DNA of 64,000 bases from Paracoccus sp. MBLB3053 (lineage in GTDB: Bacteria; Pseudomonadota; Alphaproteobacteria; Rhodobacterales; Rhodobacteraceae), in contig NZ_JAVQLW010000001.1 in assembly GCF_031822435.1 (NCBI RefSeq), positions 1,185,501 to 1,249,500 on the forward strand, read 5' to 3'. The position numbers were made by a program, and so were the translations under genes. Below, one piece after another: positions 17,807 to 27,166 of the stretch. The notes under the pieces are model-generated. The model did no database searches and was not told where the DNA came from. It was given only the letters and a program-made list of their open reading frames with translations. The first letter of the stretch is position 1. Each line of letters opens with the position of its first letter.

Positions 17807-17809
17807 GGA

Positions 17810-17995
17810 TCAGGGCCGGGGCTCTGCGTCCCGGTCCGTCTTGCGCGCAGGCAGGCTGGCCATGATGGCCAGCCTTTCGGTTTCAGGAAGACTGCCCCAG
17901 GCCGCGATCTCGTCCATGCTCCGCAGGCAGCCAATGCACAGGCGGGACTTCGCATCGATCTGGCAGATGTCGATGCAGGGGCTGGAAGGCTTCAT
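17810..17995 (-). CDS. DUF1289 small cysteine protein
   Basis: 61 residues. Four cysteines in SPCIDICQ and RLCIGCLR and the following SMDEIAAW define the DUF1289 family, thought to bind a metal; function unknown. The start overlaps the ruvX stop in ATGA, so it ends the ccmI-ruvX operon. Its stop is only three bases from the convergent phytase-like gene. Confidence 0.88.
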   Translation of the reverse strand: MKPSSPCIDICQIDAKSRLCIGCLRSMDEIAAWGSLPETERLAIMASLPARKTDRDAEPRP

Positions 17996-18459
17996 TCCAG
18001 AAAACGAAGCCGGTCCAGCGCACCTTGCAGAATGTACCCCGCTGCCACCTGGTCGATTACCTCGGCGCGGCGCTTGCGCGAGGTATCGCCTTCAAGCAGC
18101 GCGCGTTCGGCCGCGACGGTCGAAAGGCGTTCATCCCAGAAGCTGATCGGCAGGGGCGTCAGCCGTTCAAGGTTCCGGGCAAATGCACGGGTCGATTGCG
18201 CGCGGGGACCTTCGGAGCCGTCCATGTTGCGCGGCAGCCCCAGCACCAGCCCGACCAGCCCCCGTTCCGCCGCGATCTTCAGCAGCGCCTCGGCATCGGC
18301 CGTGAACTTGACGCGCCGGATGACCGTGAGCGGAGAAGCGACGCCGCGCAACCCGTCGCTGACGGCAACGCCAATCGTCTTGGTGCCCAGATCCAGCCCG
18401 GCGATCGCCCCCGCCCGCGGCAGGGTCGCGGCGAATTCCTCGATCGTCTCGCAGATCAT
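17992..18459 (-). CDS. ruvX: Holliday junction resolvase-like / pre-16S rRNA nuclease YqgF
   Basis: 155-residue RNase H-fold nuclease required in E. coli for maturing the 16S rRNA 5' end and also described as a Holliday junction resolvase. [16 protein letters not shown] carries the first catalytic Asp; [12 protein letters not shown] and [10 protein letters not shown] match the conserved blocks. The ATG at 18459 overlaps the ccmI stop, and its own stop overlaps the DUF1289 start. Confidence 0.93.
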   Translation of the reverse strand: MICETIEEFAATLPRAGAIAGLDLGTKTIGVAVSDGLRGVASPLTVIRRVKFTADAEALLKIAAERGLVGLVLGLPRNMDGSEGPRAQSTRAFARNLERLTPLPISFWDERLSTVAAERALLEGDTSRKRRAEVIDQVAAGYILQGALDRLRFLE

Positions 18460-19676
18460 TGCAGCCCCGATTGCTTGCCCGCGGTCTCGACGATCTCGAG
18501 CGCCTCGGGAATGGAGGCAAAACGCATCCGCGCCTCGCCCAGGATGTCCTGCGCATGGTCTTTTTTGCCAACGACCACAAGGGCCGAAATGAGCCTCGCC
18601 CATTCCTCGGGGCTGCCTCCTTGCGTCGCGAGACGGGTTTCCAGCCCCTGAACCATGCCCTCGATCATTTCCTGACGCTGATCGGGCGTCATGTCCTCGG
18701 CCGCGGCCATGGTGGCCGCGTCGGGTCCCGGAAGCCTTCGCGCCCCTTCCTCGGGCGGGACATAGCTGGGCTCCCCCGCGAACCAGGCAAGATCGCTGAT
18801 CGCCATCCGGACCGTCGGGACCCATTCAGCATTGTGATGACCTTCGGACAGAAGGTCCGCCCAGATCGGGAAGGCACGATCCGGCCGACCGCTCTGGATA
18901 TGGACCAGGCCCACCATGTAGCGCGCCTGGGGGTTGCCGGGTTCGATCTCGAGCGCGCGGGCAATTTCCGCCTCGGCTTCGCGCGTGATAAGCCCGCCTG
19001 CCGCCTGAGCGCTGAGCGCCGCAAGACGAACATGGTCCGCCGCCGTTGCCTTCTCCGCCTGCAACTTGATCAGCCGGGCCTGGGCGTCTTTCGCGGCGAT
19101 CAGGTTGCCCAGTCGTTCTTCGTGCTGGGACAAAAGCTCCTGTCCGCGCGGATCGTCAGGCTTTCTTGCGACGGTCGCACGAAGCTGGTCGATCAGCGCC
19201 TGGTATTCGGGGTCGACCTGGGCTGGCTGGGGCTTGGGCGCGGCATTTTCCGCCTCGGTCTGGCTCGGGCGATCCTCGTAGAATGCCTGGGCCAGGGCTA
19301 CACGCTCGGCGATCGGTTCGTCCGGCATCTCGGGCGAGCCTATCCGCTGGTACAGAAGGACCGTCCCCACAATGAGCAGGACGAGGATCGCGATCGCGGC
19401 CGGTCCGCCCGGCGCACGCCGCGCCGCCGTCTCGCGCGCAAGGGCCCGGTCGGCGGACAGAACCTTGCGACCGATCTCGTTGCGCAGCCGCTCGGCTTCG
19501 GACGGCTCGACAAGACCACGCTCGAGATCGCGCTCGACCTCGCGAAGCTGGTCGCGATAGATCCGCAGGTCATAGGCAGCCGCCGGTTCCTCGCCGGTCG
19601 TCCGGCGACGGATCAGAGGCGCGGCAATGGCGATTGCCACGATTGCCGTCAACGCCGCACAGATAATCCAGAACAT
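18456..19676 (-). CDS. ccmI: Cytochrome c biogenesis protein CcmI
   Basis: About 406 residues. An N-terminal membrane helix ([22 protein letters not shown]), a charged loop with leucine-zipper-like [19 protein letters not shown], a second helix ([18 protein letters not shown]) and a C-terminal TPR-like region make the usual CcmI pattern. CcmI hands apocytochrome c to the haem ligation complex CcmFH in the periplasm. ATG 19676 is chosen for AGGGAG six bases ahead. No other ccm gene is adjacent. Confidence 0.9.
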   Translation of the reverse strand: MFWIICAALTAIVAIAIAAPLIRRRTTGEEPAAAYDLRIYRDQLREVERDLERGLVEPSEAERLRNEIGRKVLSADRALARETAARRAPGGPAAIAILVLLIVGTVLLYQRIGSPEMPDEPIAERVALAQAFYEDRPSQTEAENAAPKPQPAQVDPEYQALIDQLRATVARKPDDPRGQELLSQHEERLGNLIAAKDAQARLIKLQAEKATAADHVRLAALSAQAAGGLITREAEAEIARALEIEPGNPQARYMVGLVHIQSGRPDRAFPIWADLLSEGHHNAEWVPTVRMAISDLAWFAGEPSYVPPEEGARRLPGPDAATMAAAEDMTPDQRQEMIEGMVQGLETRLATQGGSPEEWARLISALVVVGKKDHAQDILGEARMRFASIPEALEIVETAGKQSGLQ

Positions 19677-19881
19677 CACATACTCCCTGCCGCCTCCGAT
19701 CGCGTCATAGCGGTTTTGTCGCGAGGGCAAAAGTCAAAGACCTGCGACATGCTGCGCGCCCCATGCGGGAGATATGCGCAGATATGTGACGCATTTTGAC
19801 AGTTTCCCCGTCGCATGCCCGCCTTGCCCGAAGAGCAGGAAGATTCCACTCTGCGTCACGAGAGTCTCGAAAGGTCCGCCC

Positions 19882-21156
19882 ATGTCCGCCAATCCCGCCT
19901 CAAACAGCACCGGCCGCTACTCGGTCTTTGCCATCGCGCGCGAGGCGATGCGCCTGCACACCGGATGGAAGCGTGCCTGGGCCAGTCCCGAACCCAAGAA
20001 AAAGTACCAGGTGGTGATCGTGGGGGCGGGTGGCCACGGGCTGGCAACGGCCTATTACCTGGGCAAGAACTTCGGCATCACTGACGTCGCGATCATCGAG
20101 AAAGGTTGGTTGGGGGGCGGCAATACCGGTCGGAACACGACCATCATCCGCTCGAACTACCTGCAGGACCCCTCGGCTGCGATCTACGACAAGGCGCTGA
20201 AGCTTTACGAGAACCTGTCGCAGGACCTGAACTACAACGTGATGTTCAGCCCGCGCGGGTTGTTGATGCTGGCCCAGACCGAGCACGAGGTGCGTGGCTA
20301 CAAGCGCACCGTCTATGCCAACCAGTTGCAGAACGTGGCGACCGAGTGGGTCACGCCCGAGCGCATCAAGCAGATGCTGCCGATCATCAACATCGAAGGG
20401 CCGCGCTATCCTGTCCTGGGCGGGCTCTATCAAGAGCGGGGCGGCACTGCACGGCATGACGCCGTGGCCTGGGGTTATGCCCGCGCCTGCTCGGCCATGG
20501 GCATGCACATCATCCAGAACTGCGAGGTCTCGGGCATCGAGACCGAAGGCGGGCAGGTCAAGGCCGTGAATACCGGCAAGGGCCGGATCGAATGCGACAA
20601 GCTTGCACTGGTCGTCGCGGGTCATTCCTCGGTTCTGGCGGAAAAGGCGGGTTTCCGTCTGCCGATCGAATCGCTGGCGCTACAGGCCCTGGTCAGCGAG
20701 CCGATCAAACCTTGCTGCGATCTGGTCATCATGGCCAACACCGTTCACGGCTACCTGTCGCAATCGGACAAGGGCGAAATGGTGATCGGGGGCGGCACCG
20801 ATGGTTTCAACAACTACACGCAGCGCGGCTCGTGGCAGCATGTCGAGGAAACGGTCCGAGCCCTGGTCGAGACCTTCCCGATGCTGTCGCGGCTCAAGAT
20901 GCTGCGGCAATGGGGCGGGATCGTGGACATGACCGGCGACCGCTCACCGATCCTTTCGACCACTCCCGTCGGGAATATCTTCGTCAACTGCGGCTGGGGC
21001 ACGGGCGGGTTCAAGGCAATTCCGGGATCGGGCTGGGCCATGGCCGAGCTGGTCGCGAAGGGCGAGCCGGGTCCGCTGGCTGCCGAATTCGGCCTGAACC
21101 GCTTCAAGGAAGGCCGATTCATCGACGAAAGCGTCGCGGCGGGGGTCGCGCACTGA
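19882..21156 (+). CDS. soxB: Sarcosine oxidase beta subunit
   Basis: Flavoprotein subunit of heterotetrameric sarcosine oxidase, which demethylates sarcosine to glycine with tetrahydrofolate and O2, producing methylene-THF and hydrogen peroxide. 424 residues from ATG 19882. The dinucleotide-binding VVIVGAGGHGLATAYYL lies near residue 42 and the FAD-contacting GWLGGGNTGRNTTIIRSNY follows; the C-terminal GWGTGGFKAIPGSG is typical. It starts the sox operon, but two unrelated small genes separate it from soxD. Confidence 0.95.
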   Translation: MSANPASNSTGRYSVFAIAREAMRLHTGWKRAWASPEPKKKYQVVIVGAGGHGLATAYYLGKNFGITDVAIIEKGWLGGGNTGRNTTIIRSNYLQDPSAAIYDKALKLYENLSQDLNYNVMFSPRGLLMLAQTEHEVRGYKRTVYANQLQNVATEWVTPERIKQMLPIINIEGPRYPVLGGLYQERGGTARHDAVAWGYARACSAMGMHIIQNCEVSGIETEGGQVKAVNTGKGRIECDKLALVVAGHSSVLAEKAGFRLPIESLALQALVSEPIKPCCDLVIMANTVHGYLSQSDKGEMVIGGGTDGFNNYTQRGSWQHVEETVRALVETFPMLSRLKMLRQWGGIVDMTGDRSPILSTTPVGNIFVNCGWGTGGFKAIPGSGWAMAELVAKGEPGPLAAEFGLNRFKEGRFIDESVAAGVAH

Positions 21157-21310
21157 TGGAGAACCTGCGCGAGCTCATGCCGGCTGGAACCCGCGACGCG
21201 CGGGTTCTTGCCCATGCGGGACTCGCGCCTCTGGCTCTGCATCGCGCGGGGAACTCTTTTGATGGTTGTGCATTGGTCGGACACGTCCCCCTGACCAAGG
21301 AGCTTCCTTC

Positions 21311-21553
21311 ATGGCCGAACAGAACAAGGGCAATCTCTGGCTCATCATCGGCGCCGTCGTCGTGGTGCTGGCAGTCATCTACTGGTACATGTCGTCCGGC
21401 ACCCCCGAGCCGACCGTGCCTGCAGAGACCGGCGCCGTCACGACACCGGCCCCCGAGCCCGCGCCGACCGACGGAGCCGTCAGTGTCGAGCCAGCGGCGC
21501 CTGCCACGACCGAGCCCGCGCCCGCCGACGCCACGCCCCCGGCCAACAACTGA
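21311..21553 (+). CDS. Small single-span membrane protein with Pro/Ala/Thr tail
   Basis: 80 residues from ATG 21311 with AAGGAGC upstream. A membrane helix (LWLIIGAVVVVLAVIYWYM) follows a short polar N-terminus, then about 45 residues of low-complexity PAP/TTE/APADAT sequence, likely extended in the periplasm. I know no function. It sits 154 bp after soxB, inside the sarcosine oxidase gene run. Confidence 0.75.
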   Translation: MAEQNKGNLWLIIGAVVVVLAVIYWYMSSGTPEPTVPAETGAVTTPAPEPAPTDGAVSVEPAAPATTEPAPADATPPANN

Positions 21554-21646
21554 TTTTATTGAGGGGGCGGCCTCGGTCGTCCCCGCTCTGCTGTTCCGCC
21601 TGCCCCTGTGTCATGCGGAACATGCCCCTGTCGGGAGTGCCGCGTG

Positions 21647-21979
21647 ATGGTTCGCGACCCCGGCATGGAAGAGGTGATGCGCAAGGACCTCGGGGCAATA
21701 CCCGGCCTTGGCGAAAAGCCGATGTTCGGCGGCCTCTGTTTTCTGTCCCACGGCAACATGATCTGCGCCATCCGCGAAGGCCGCGGGATGTACCGCGTTG
21801 GCAGGCCCCATGAGGCCGCCGCGCTTGACATCCCCGGTTCCGAACGAATGGTCCATGGCGGTCACGCCTATCCCGGCTGGATCTGGCTCTCTGGCGATTC
21901 CCTTTCCGATGACAAGATACGTGCCCGGCTGACCGGCTGGGCAATGAAGACCGTGCGCGCATTGCCGCCCAAGGAGTGA
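21647..21979 (+). CDS. TfoX/Sxy N-terminal domain protein
   Basis: 110 residues resembling the TfoX N-terminal domain: KPMFGGLCFLSHGNMICAIREG, then RMVHGGHAYPGWIWLSGDSLSDDK. Such single-domain proteins are common in proteobacteria with no established competence role. ATG 21647 has GGAG ten bases ahead; an earlier ATG at 21608 adds a Cys-rich 13 residues and looks less likely. Its stop is three bases before soxD, so it belongs to the sox transcript. Confidence 0.75.
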   Translation: MVRDPGMEEVMRKDLGAIPGLGEKPMFGGLCFLSHGNMICAIREGRGMYRVGRPHEAAALDIPGSERMVHGGHAYPGWIWLSGDSLSDDKIRARLTGWAMKTVRALPPKE

Positions 21980-21982
21980 ACG

Positions 21983-22348
21983 ATGCTGACCCTGACCTGC
22001 CCCTATTGCGGTGTTGCCGCCGAAGAGACCGAACTGCACCCAGGTGGCGAGGCGCATCTGAAACGGTTCGGGCCCGGCTCCACGGATGAAGATTTCGAGG
22101 CGTATCTTTTCGCCCGCAAGAACCCCAAGGGCGTCCATTTCGAGCGTTGGCGCCATGCCTACGGCTGCGGGAAATGGTTCATGGCGGCGCGCTGCACGAT
22201 CACGCTTGAGGTCTTTGGGACCTATACGGCCCAGACCCCCCATCCCACGCCCGAGATCGTCGCCGCCATCCAGGCCAGACGCCCGGACTGGATGCCCGAC
22301 TGGCCCCAAGACAACTCGAACACCTCTGCCGAAAGCCTGACAGAATGA
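21983..22348 (+). CDS. soxD: Sarcosine oxidase delta subunit
   Basis: 121-residue zinc-binding subunit. Zinc ligands are visible as C6 and C9 in TCPYCG and His/Cys in HAYGCGKWF; the FERWRHAYGCGKWFMAARCT region is diagnostic. The stop overlaps the soxA start by four bases. The 120-residue length is slightly above the usual 90-100 because of a polar C-terminal tail. Confidence 0.94.
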   Translation: MLTLTCPYCGVAAEETELHPGGEAHLKRFGPGSTDEDFEAYLFARKNPKGVHFERWRHAYGCGKWFMAARCTITLEVFGTYTAQTPHPTPEIVAAIQARRPDWMPDWPQDNSNTSAESLTE

Positions 22349-25275
22349 GCGATTCCGGACCCTTCCGCCTGTCCCGTGGCGGTCGCCTGATCGACCGCGC
22401 CTACCCGTTGCCATTCCGTTTCGACGGGAGGCAGATGCGCGGCTTGCAGGGCGACACGCTGGCCTCGGCCCTGCTGGCGAACGGCCAGCTGATGATGGGG
22501 CGTTCGTTCAAGTATCACCGCCCCCGCGGCCCGATCGCTTCGGGTGCCGAAGAGCCGAACGCCCTGCTGGGCCTTGGCCAGGGCGGCCGGTTCGAGCCGA
22601 ACCAGCGCGCCACGACCACGCCTCTGGTCGGCGGAATGGTGACGCAAAGCCAGAACTGTTGGCCCAGCCTGTCCGTCGATGTGGGCGCTGTGAACAGCTG
22701 GCTCTATCGGTTCTTCCCGGCGGGCTTCTATTACAAGACCTTCATCCACCCCCGCCCGTTCTGGAAGCACGTCTTCGAACCGATCATCCGCCGCTCGGCA
22801 GGCCTCGGCAAAGCGCCGACCGATGCCGACCTTGATACCTACGAGCAGGCCTACGGCCATGCCGATCTTGTCGTGGTGGGTGGCGGCATCGCCGGGCTGT
22901 CGGCCGCGCGCGATGCGGCACGCGAGGGCAAGACGGTCACCGTTCTGGAACAGACCGGGCATTGGGGCGGTCGCACCCCGACCGATCATGCGAACGGTCA
23001 GGCACTGGTCGACGCGCTGCTGGGCGAACTTCGCGCCATGCCCAACGTAACCCTGCGCCGCAACACGATGGCGACCGGGCTTTATGACCACGGTTATCTG
23101 ATCGCGCGCGAGGCGCTTGCGGATCACGATCCGAATGCGGGCATCCCGCGGCAGCGTCTGTGGCGCATCCGGGCCGGACATGTGATCATCGCCTCGGGGG
23201 CGCTCGAACGTCCGCTGAGCTTTGCGGGCAATGATGTGCCGGGCGTGATCCTTGCCTCGGCGGTGCGTGATTTCATTGCCGATTACGGCGTCGCACCCGG
23301 GCGTCGCATCGTTATCGTCACCAACAACGACGATGCCTATCGCACAGTGCTGACCGCGCTGGATGCCGGGCTTGAAGTGCCTGCGGTAATCGATGCGCGT
23401 CACGAGGTCACGGGCGCGCTGCCCGAAGCCGTCCGGTCGCGCGGTGTCCGCATCCTTGCTGCCAGCGCGATTGCCGGGATCAAGGGCGGCCAGACCGTCG
23501 AGGCGGTAAAGATTTGCTCGCACACCGGCGCGGGTCAGGTGTCCGAAATAATCGAGGCTGATTGCGTCGCGATGTCGGGTGGCTGGTCCCCGGTCGTCCA
23601 TCTGTGGAGTCATTGCGGCGGCAAGCTGAACTGGTCCGATGCACAGGCGATGTTCTCCCCCGATACCGGCCGTCCCCCGACCGGCGCCGATGGCCAGGCG
23701 ATGGCGACGCCTGTCGGCGCGGCCGCGGGTGATCTGGCAGTGGCCACCTTGACGGGCGCCGCGGCTGAGCAGCCCCTGCTGCCGGTCTGGGTCATGCCGA
23801 TCAATGCGACCCGCAAGATGAAGTTCAAGATGTGGCTCGACTTCCAGAACGACGTGAAGGTCTCGGATGTCGAACTCGCCGCACAGGAAGGCTATGAAAG
23901 CGTCGAGCATACCAAGCGTTATACTACGCTCGGGATGGCGACTGACCAAGGCAAGGTCAGCAACATCAACGGCCTCGCGGTGCTGTCCAAGGCGCTGAAG
24001 CAGGCGATCCCGCAGACCGGGACGACGACCTTCCGCCCGCCTTACACGCCGCTCACGCTCGGCACGATCGCGGCAGAGGCTCGGGGAGACTTGTTCCAGC
24101 CCCTGCGCAAGACGCCGATGCATGGCTGGCACGAAGCCAAGGGCGCGCATTGGGAGCCCGTCGGCCATTGGCGTCGTCCCTATTGCTATCCGAAGGCGGG
24201 CGAAACGCATCACGACGCGATCGCGCGCGAAGTCAGGGCGGTGCGCGCCTCGGTCGGCACGCTCGATGCCTCGACCCTTGGCAAGATCATCGTGAAGGGT
24301 CCCGATGCGGGGCGTTTCCTCGACATGATCTATACCGGCATGATGTCGACCCTGCCGGTTGGCAAGTGCCGCTATGGCCTGATCTGCACCGAGAACGGCT
24401 TCCTGACCGATGATGGCGTCGCCGCGCGTCTTTCCGAGGATACCTGGCTTGTTCATACAACCACCGGCGGCGCGGATCGCATCCACGCCCATATGGAGGA
24501 CTGGTTGCAGTGCGAATGGTGGGACTGGAAGGTCTATACGGCGAACGTGACCGAGCAATGGGCACAGGTCGCAGTCGTCGGACCCAAGGCCCGCATCCTG
24601 CTCGAGCGGCTGGGGGGCATGGACCTTTCTGCCGAGGCGCTGCCCTTCATGGGTTGGGCCGAGGGTGAGATTGCCGGCATCCCGGCACGGGTCTACCGTA
24701 TCAGCTTCTCGGGGGAACTGAGCTTCGAGGTGTCGGTTCCCGCCAAGCGGGGTCTGGAGCTTTGGGAAAGGCTGCACGAAGCTGGCAAGGATCTGGACAT
24801 CACGCCCTATGGCACCGAGGCGATGCACGTCATGCGCGCCGAAAAGGGTTTCATCATGATCGGTGACGAAACCGACGGAACGGTGATCCCGCAGGATCTG
24901 GGCATGAGTTGGGCGATCTCGAAGAAGAAGGCCGACTATATCGGCAAGCGCGCGCAGGAGCGCAGCTTCATGGCCTCTTCGGAACGCTGGAAACTGGTGG
25001 GGCTGGAAAGCCTTGACGGCCGCATGCTGCCCGATGGCGTCTACGCTGTCGCCGATGGCGTCAATGGCAACGGCCAGCGCAATACCCAGGGTCGGGTGAC
25101 CTCGACCTATGTTTCGCCGACCCTCAACAAGCCGATTGCCATGGGCCTGGTCCTGCATGGGCCCGATCGTATGGGCGAGGTCCTCGAATTCCCGGTTGCG
25201 GGCGAGCAAAGCTACAAGGCGCGGATCGTCGATCCCGTCTTCTACGACAAGGAAGGGAGCCGGGCGAATGGCTGA
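22345..25275 (+). CDS. soxA: Sarcosine oxidase alpha subunit
   Basis: 976 residues, full length. The N-terminal region has the 2Fe-2S-like fold without cluster ligands, the NAD-binding VVVGGGIAGLSAA lies near residue 174, and the C-terminal 400 residues are a GcvT-type aminomethyltransferase domain that binds tetrahydrofolate and captures the methylene group (TYVSPTLNKPIAMG near the end). The gene overlaps soxD by four and soxG by eight bases. Confidence 0.96.
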   Translation: MSDSGPFRLSRGGRLIDRAYPLPFRFDGRQMRGLQGDTLASALLANGQLMMGRSFKYHRPRGPIASGAEEPNALLGLGQGGRFEPNQRATTTPLVGGMVTQSQNCWPSLSVDVGAVNSWLYRFFPAGFYYKTFIHPRPFWKHVFEPIIRRSAGLGKAPTDADLDTYEQAYGHADLVVVGGGIAGLSAARDAAREGKTVTVLEQTGHWGGRTPTDHANGQALVDALLGELRAMPNVTLRRNTMATGLYDHGYLIAREALADHDPNAGIPRQRLWRIRAGHVIIASGALERPLSFAGNDVPGVILASAVRDFIADYGVAPGRRIVIVTNNDDAYRTVLTALDAGLEVPAVIDARHEVTGALPEAVRSRGVRILAASAIAGIKGGQTVEAVKICSHTGAGQVSEIIEADCVAMSGGWSPVVHLWSHCGGKLNWSDAQAMFSPDTGRPPTGADGQAMATPVGAAAGDLAVATLTGAAAEQPLLPVWVMPINATRKMKFKMWLDFQNDVKVSDVELAAQEGYESVEHTKRYTTLGMATDQGKVSNINGLAVLSKALKQAIPQTGTTTFRPPYTPLTLGTIAAEARGDLFQPLRKTPMHGWHEAKGAHWEPVGHWRRPYCYPKAGETHHDAIAREVRAVRASVGTLDASTLGKIIVKGPDAGRFLDMIYTGMMSTLPVGKCRYGLICTENGFLTDDGVAARLSEDTWLVHTTTGGADRIHAHMEDWLQCEWWDWKVYTANVTEQWAQVAVVGPKARILLERLGGMDLSAEALPFMGWAEGEIAGIPARVYRISFSGELSFEVSVPAKRGLELWERLHEAGKDLDITPYGTEAMHVMRAEKGFIMIGDETDGTVIPQDLGMSWAISKKKADYIGKRAQERSFMASSERWKLVGLESLDGRMLPDGVYAVADGVNGNGQRNTQGRVTSTYVSPTLNKPIAMGLVLHGPDRMGEVLEFPVAGEQSYKARIVDPVFYDKEGSRANG

Positions 25276-25786
25276 GGCGCTGGCACGAATAACCGAAGTT
25301 GCGGATCTGGGCATGATCCAGATCCGGGCCGATCTTGAAAGCGCGGGCGAAGCCATCGCCGCAGCGGCGGGCGTCACCGTGCCCGCATCGGGCACGACCA
25401 GCGCCGATGGTGCGCGACGGCTGTGCTGGATGTCGCCGGACGAGTTGCTGCTTGTACTGCCCCGCAGCGAGGTCGCGGCAACGGTCGAGTCGCTGAACGC
25501 GGCGCTTTCGTCCCAGCATGCCCTGGTCCTGGACGTGAGCGACATGCGCGCTGCCTTCGCGATCGAGGGCGCCAAGGCGCAGCAGGTCCTGATGAAGCTT
25601 TGCCCGACCGATATCGCATCCATGCCCGAAAACGGTATGCGTCGTACAAGGGCCGCTCAGGTGGCGTGCGGGATCTGGCGCCAGGCGGATGGTTTCACCC
25701 TGATCGGTTTTCGCTCGGTCGGAGACTATCTGCGCGGCCTGCTGATGGGCGCGGCACAGGGCGGAACCCAGCTCGAGCCCCGCTGA
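25268..25786 (+). CDS. soxG: Sarcosine oxidase gamma subunit
   Basis: 172 residues, the smallest conserved folate-fold-related subunit of the complex. Typical pieces are RRLCWMSPDELLLVLP, VLDVSDMRAAFAIEGAKA and LCPTDI. ATG 25268 lies inside the last codons of soxA. This ends the operon; the next gene starts 72 bp downstream. Confidence 0.93.
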   Translation: MAEALARITEVADLGMIQIRADLESAGEAIAAAAGVTVPASGTTSADGARRLCWMSPDELLLVLPRSEVAATVESLNAALSSQHALVLDVSDMRAAFAIEGAKAQQVLMKLCPTDIASMPENGMRRTRAAQVACGIWRQADGFTLIGFRSVGDYLRGLLMGAAQGGTQLEPR

Positions 25787-25858
25787 TGCGGCACTTCGCA
25801 TCTTGTGGCGGGGCGAAGGCGGCTTAAGCTGGGCCGCAGATCCAGCAAGAGCCGCCCC

Positions 25859-26293
25859 ATGCCACGCCTTCCGTTCCTTTGCCTTGCTCTTTGCCTTCCG
25901 GTCTCGGCCCTTGGACAGGAGGACGCGAACCGTCCACGCGTCATGATGTGCGAGTTGGAAGATCAAAGTGGGACGGGTTGGGTTCCCGAGTTCCTGATGC
26001 TCACCCGTCAGACTTCAGGGCAGAATAATGGCCGGATCGAGGTGTTCGATCCGATCCTGCAGGATCTGGTCGGTCGGCCGATCAAGGCGGTCATCACTGC
26101 GGACACGGCCGCGAGTCGCACTTATGGCTGGGCATTGGGCAGGGTGACCAATCATTCCGGCCAATTCGCCGAACGGCTTGATTACCGTCTGACGGTGAAC
26201 AAAAAGGATGGTGCCGCGATTCTCAACGTCGAGGCGCAAGGATATGCAAACACGATGCGGGGGCAGGGCCTCTGCCTGTCACCGCCAGAGTAG
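25859..26293 (+). CDS. Exported protein of unknown function
   Basis: 144 residues from ATG 25859. Signal peptide MPRLPFLCLALCLPVSALG is followed by a small mature domain with two Cys (MMCELED and GLCLSPP) that may pair. The middle (AASRTYGWALGRVTNHSGQFAERLDYRLTVNKKDGAAILNVEA) reads like a small beta-sandwich. I do not recognise the family. It lies between soxG and sodB with no clear operon tie. Confidence 0.65.
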   Translation: MPRLPFLCLALCLPVSALGQEDANRPRVMMCELEDQSGTGWVPEFLMLTRQTSGQNNGRIEVFDPILQDLVGRPIKAVITADTAASRTYGWALGRVTNHSGQFAERLDYRLTVNKKDGAAILNVEAQGYANTMRGQGLCLSPPE

Positions 26294-26418
26294 CGGCAAG
26301 GAACCCAGACATTCATCGCGCGTTCTGACGCCTGACGGATCATCGCGATACAGGGCTTTCCCCCGCTATCCAGCTGTGTCAGAACCCTGTTCCGAAACCT
26401 TTGGAAAGGAAATCGAAA

Positions 26419-27018
26419 ATGGCCTTCACGCTTCCCGATCTTCCCTATGCCCATGACGCACTTGCTGCGGGCGGCATGTCGAAAGAAACGCTGGAATTCC
26501 ACCACGACAAACACCACAAGGCCTATGTCGACAAGCTGAACGAGCTGGTTTCGGGCACCGAGTGGGAAGGCAAGAGCCTCGAGGACATCGTCAAGGGCAC
26601 CTACCAATCGGGTGCGGTGGCTCAGAACGGCATCTTCAACAATGCGAGCCAGCATTGGAACCACGCCCAGTTCTGGGAAATGATGGGTCCGAACCCGGGC
26701 GCAATGCCGGGCGAACTGGAAAAGGCTATCACTGAATCCTTCGGCTCGGTCGACAAGTTCAAACAGGACTTCTCGGCTGCCGGCGTCGGCCAGTTTGGAT
26801 CGGGCTGGGCTTGGCTCGTCAAGGATGCGGATGGTTCGCTCAAGGTCACCAAGACCGAAAACGGCGTGAACCCGCTCTGCTTCGGCCAGACCGCGCTTCT
26901 GGGCTGCGACGTGTGGGAGCACAGCTACTACATCGACTTCCGCAATGCCCGTCCGAAATATCTCGAGAACTTCCTCGACAAGCTCGTGAACTGGGAAAAC
27001 GTGGCCTCGCGCCTCTGA
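26419..27018 (+). CDS. sodB: Superoxide dismutase, Fe/Mn family (Fe-type features)
   Basis: 199-residue cytoplasmic superoxide dismutase. Metal ligands: H28 in EFHHDKHHKAY, the second His in NNASQHWNHAQFW, and Asp/His in DVWEHSYYIDF. FGSGWAWLV is usual for iron-type enzymes, though Fe versus Mn cannot be fixed by eye. ATG 26419 has AAAGGA eight bases ahead. Intrinsic terminator follows. It could also defend against the peroxide-forming sarcosine oxidase upstream only indirectly, since it consumes superoxide. Confidence 0.95.
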   Translation: MAFTLPDLPYAHDALAAGGMSKETLEFHHDKHHKAYVDKLNELVSGTEWEGKSLEDIVKGTYQSGAVAQNGIFNNASQHWNHAQFWEMMGPNPGAMPGELEKAITESFGSVDKFKQDFSAAGVGQFGSGWAWLVKDADGSLKVTKTENGVNPLCFGQTALLGCDVWEHSYYIDFRNARPKYLENFLDKLVNWENVASRL

Positions 27019-27040
27019 ACCCGACCCGCTTGCGATCAAA

Positions 27041-27070
27041 GGCCCGCCGAAAGGCGGGTCTTTTCTTTTT
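27041..27070 (+). terminator. Rho-independent terminator after sodB
   Basis: GGCCCGCC-GAAA-GGCGGGTC hairpin with a stable GNRA-type loop, followed by TTTTCTTTTT. Confidence 0.9.
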
Positions 27071-27166
27071 AGCGCGTCGTTCACGATTGTAGCGCAAACC
27101 TACCATACCACTTGCTCTTCCATGCAAACGGGCGCATGTGCCGGCTTGCCTCAGGCGGAGAAAATC

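Noticed and set aside
22222-25623. 1133-codon minus-strand open frame across soxA
   Set aside because: Shadow of soxD/soxA; the translation is Arg/His-rich with no domain, while the plus strand has full enzyme motifs.
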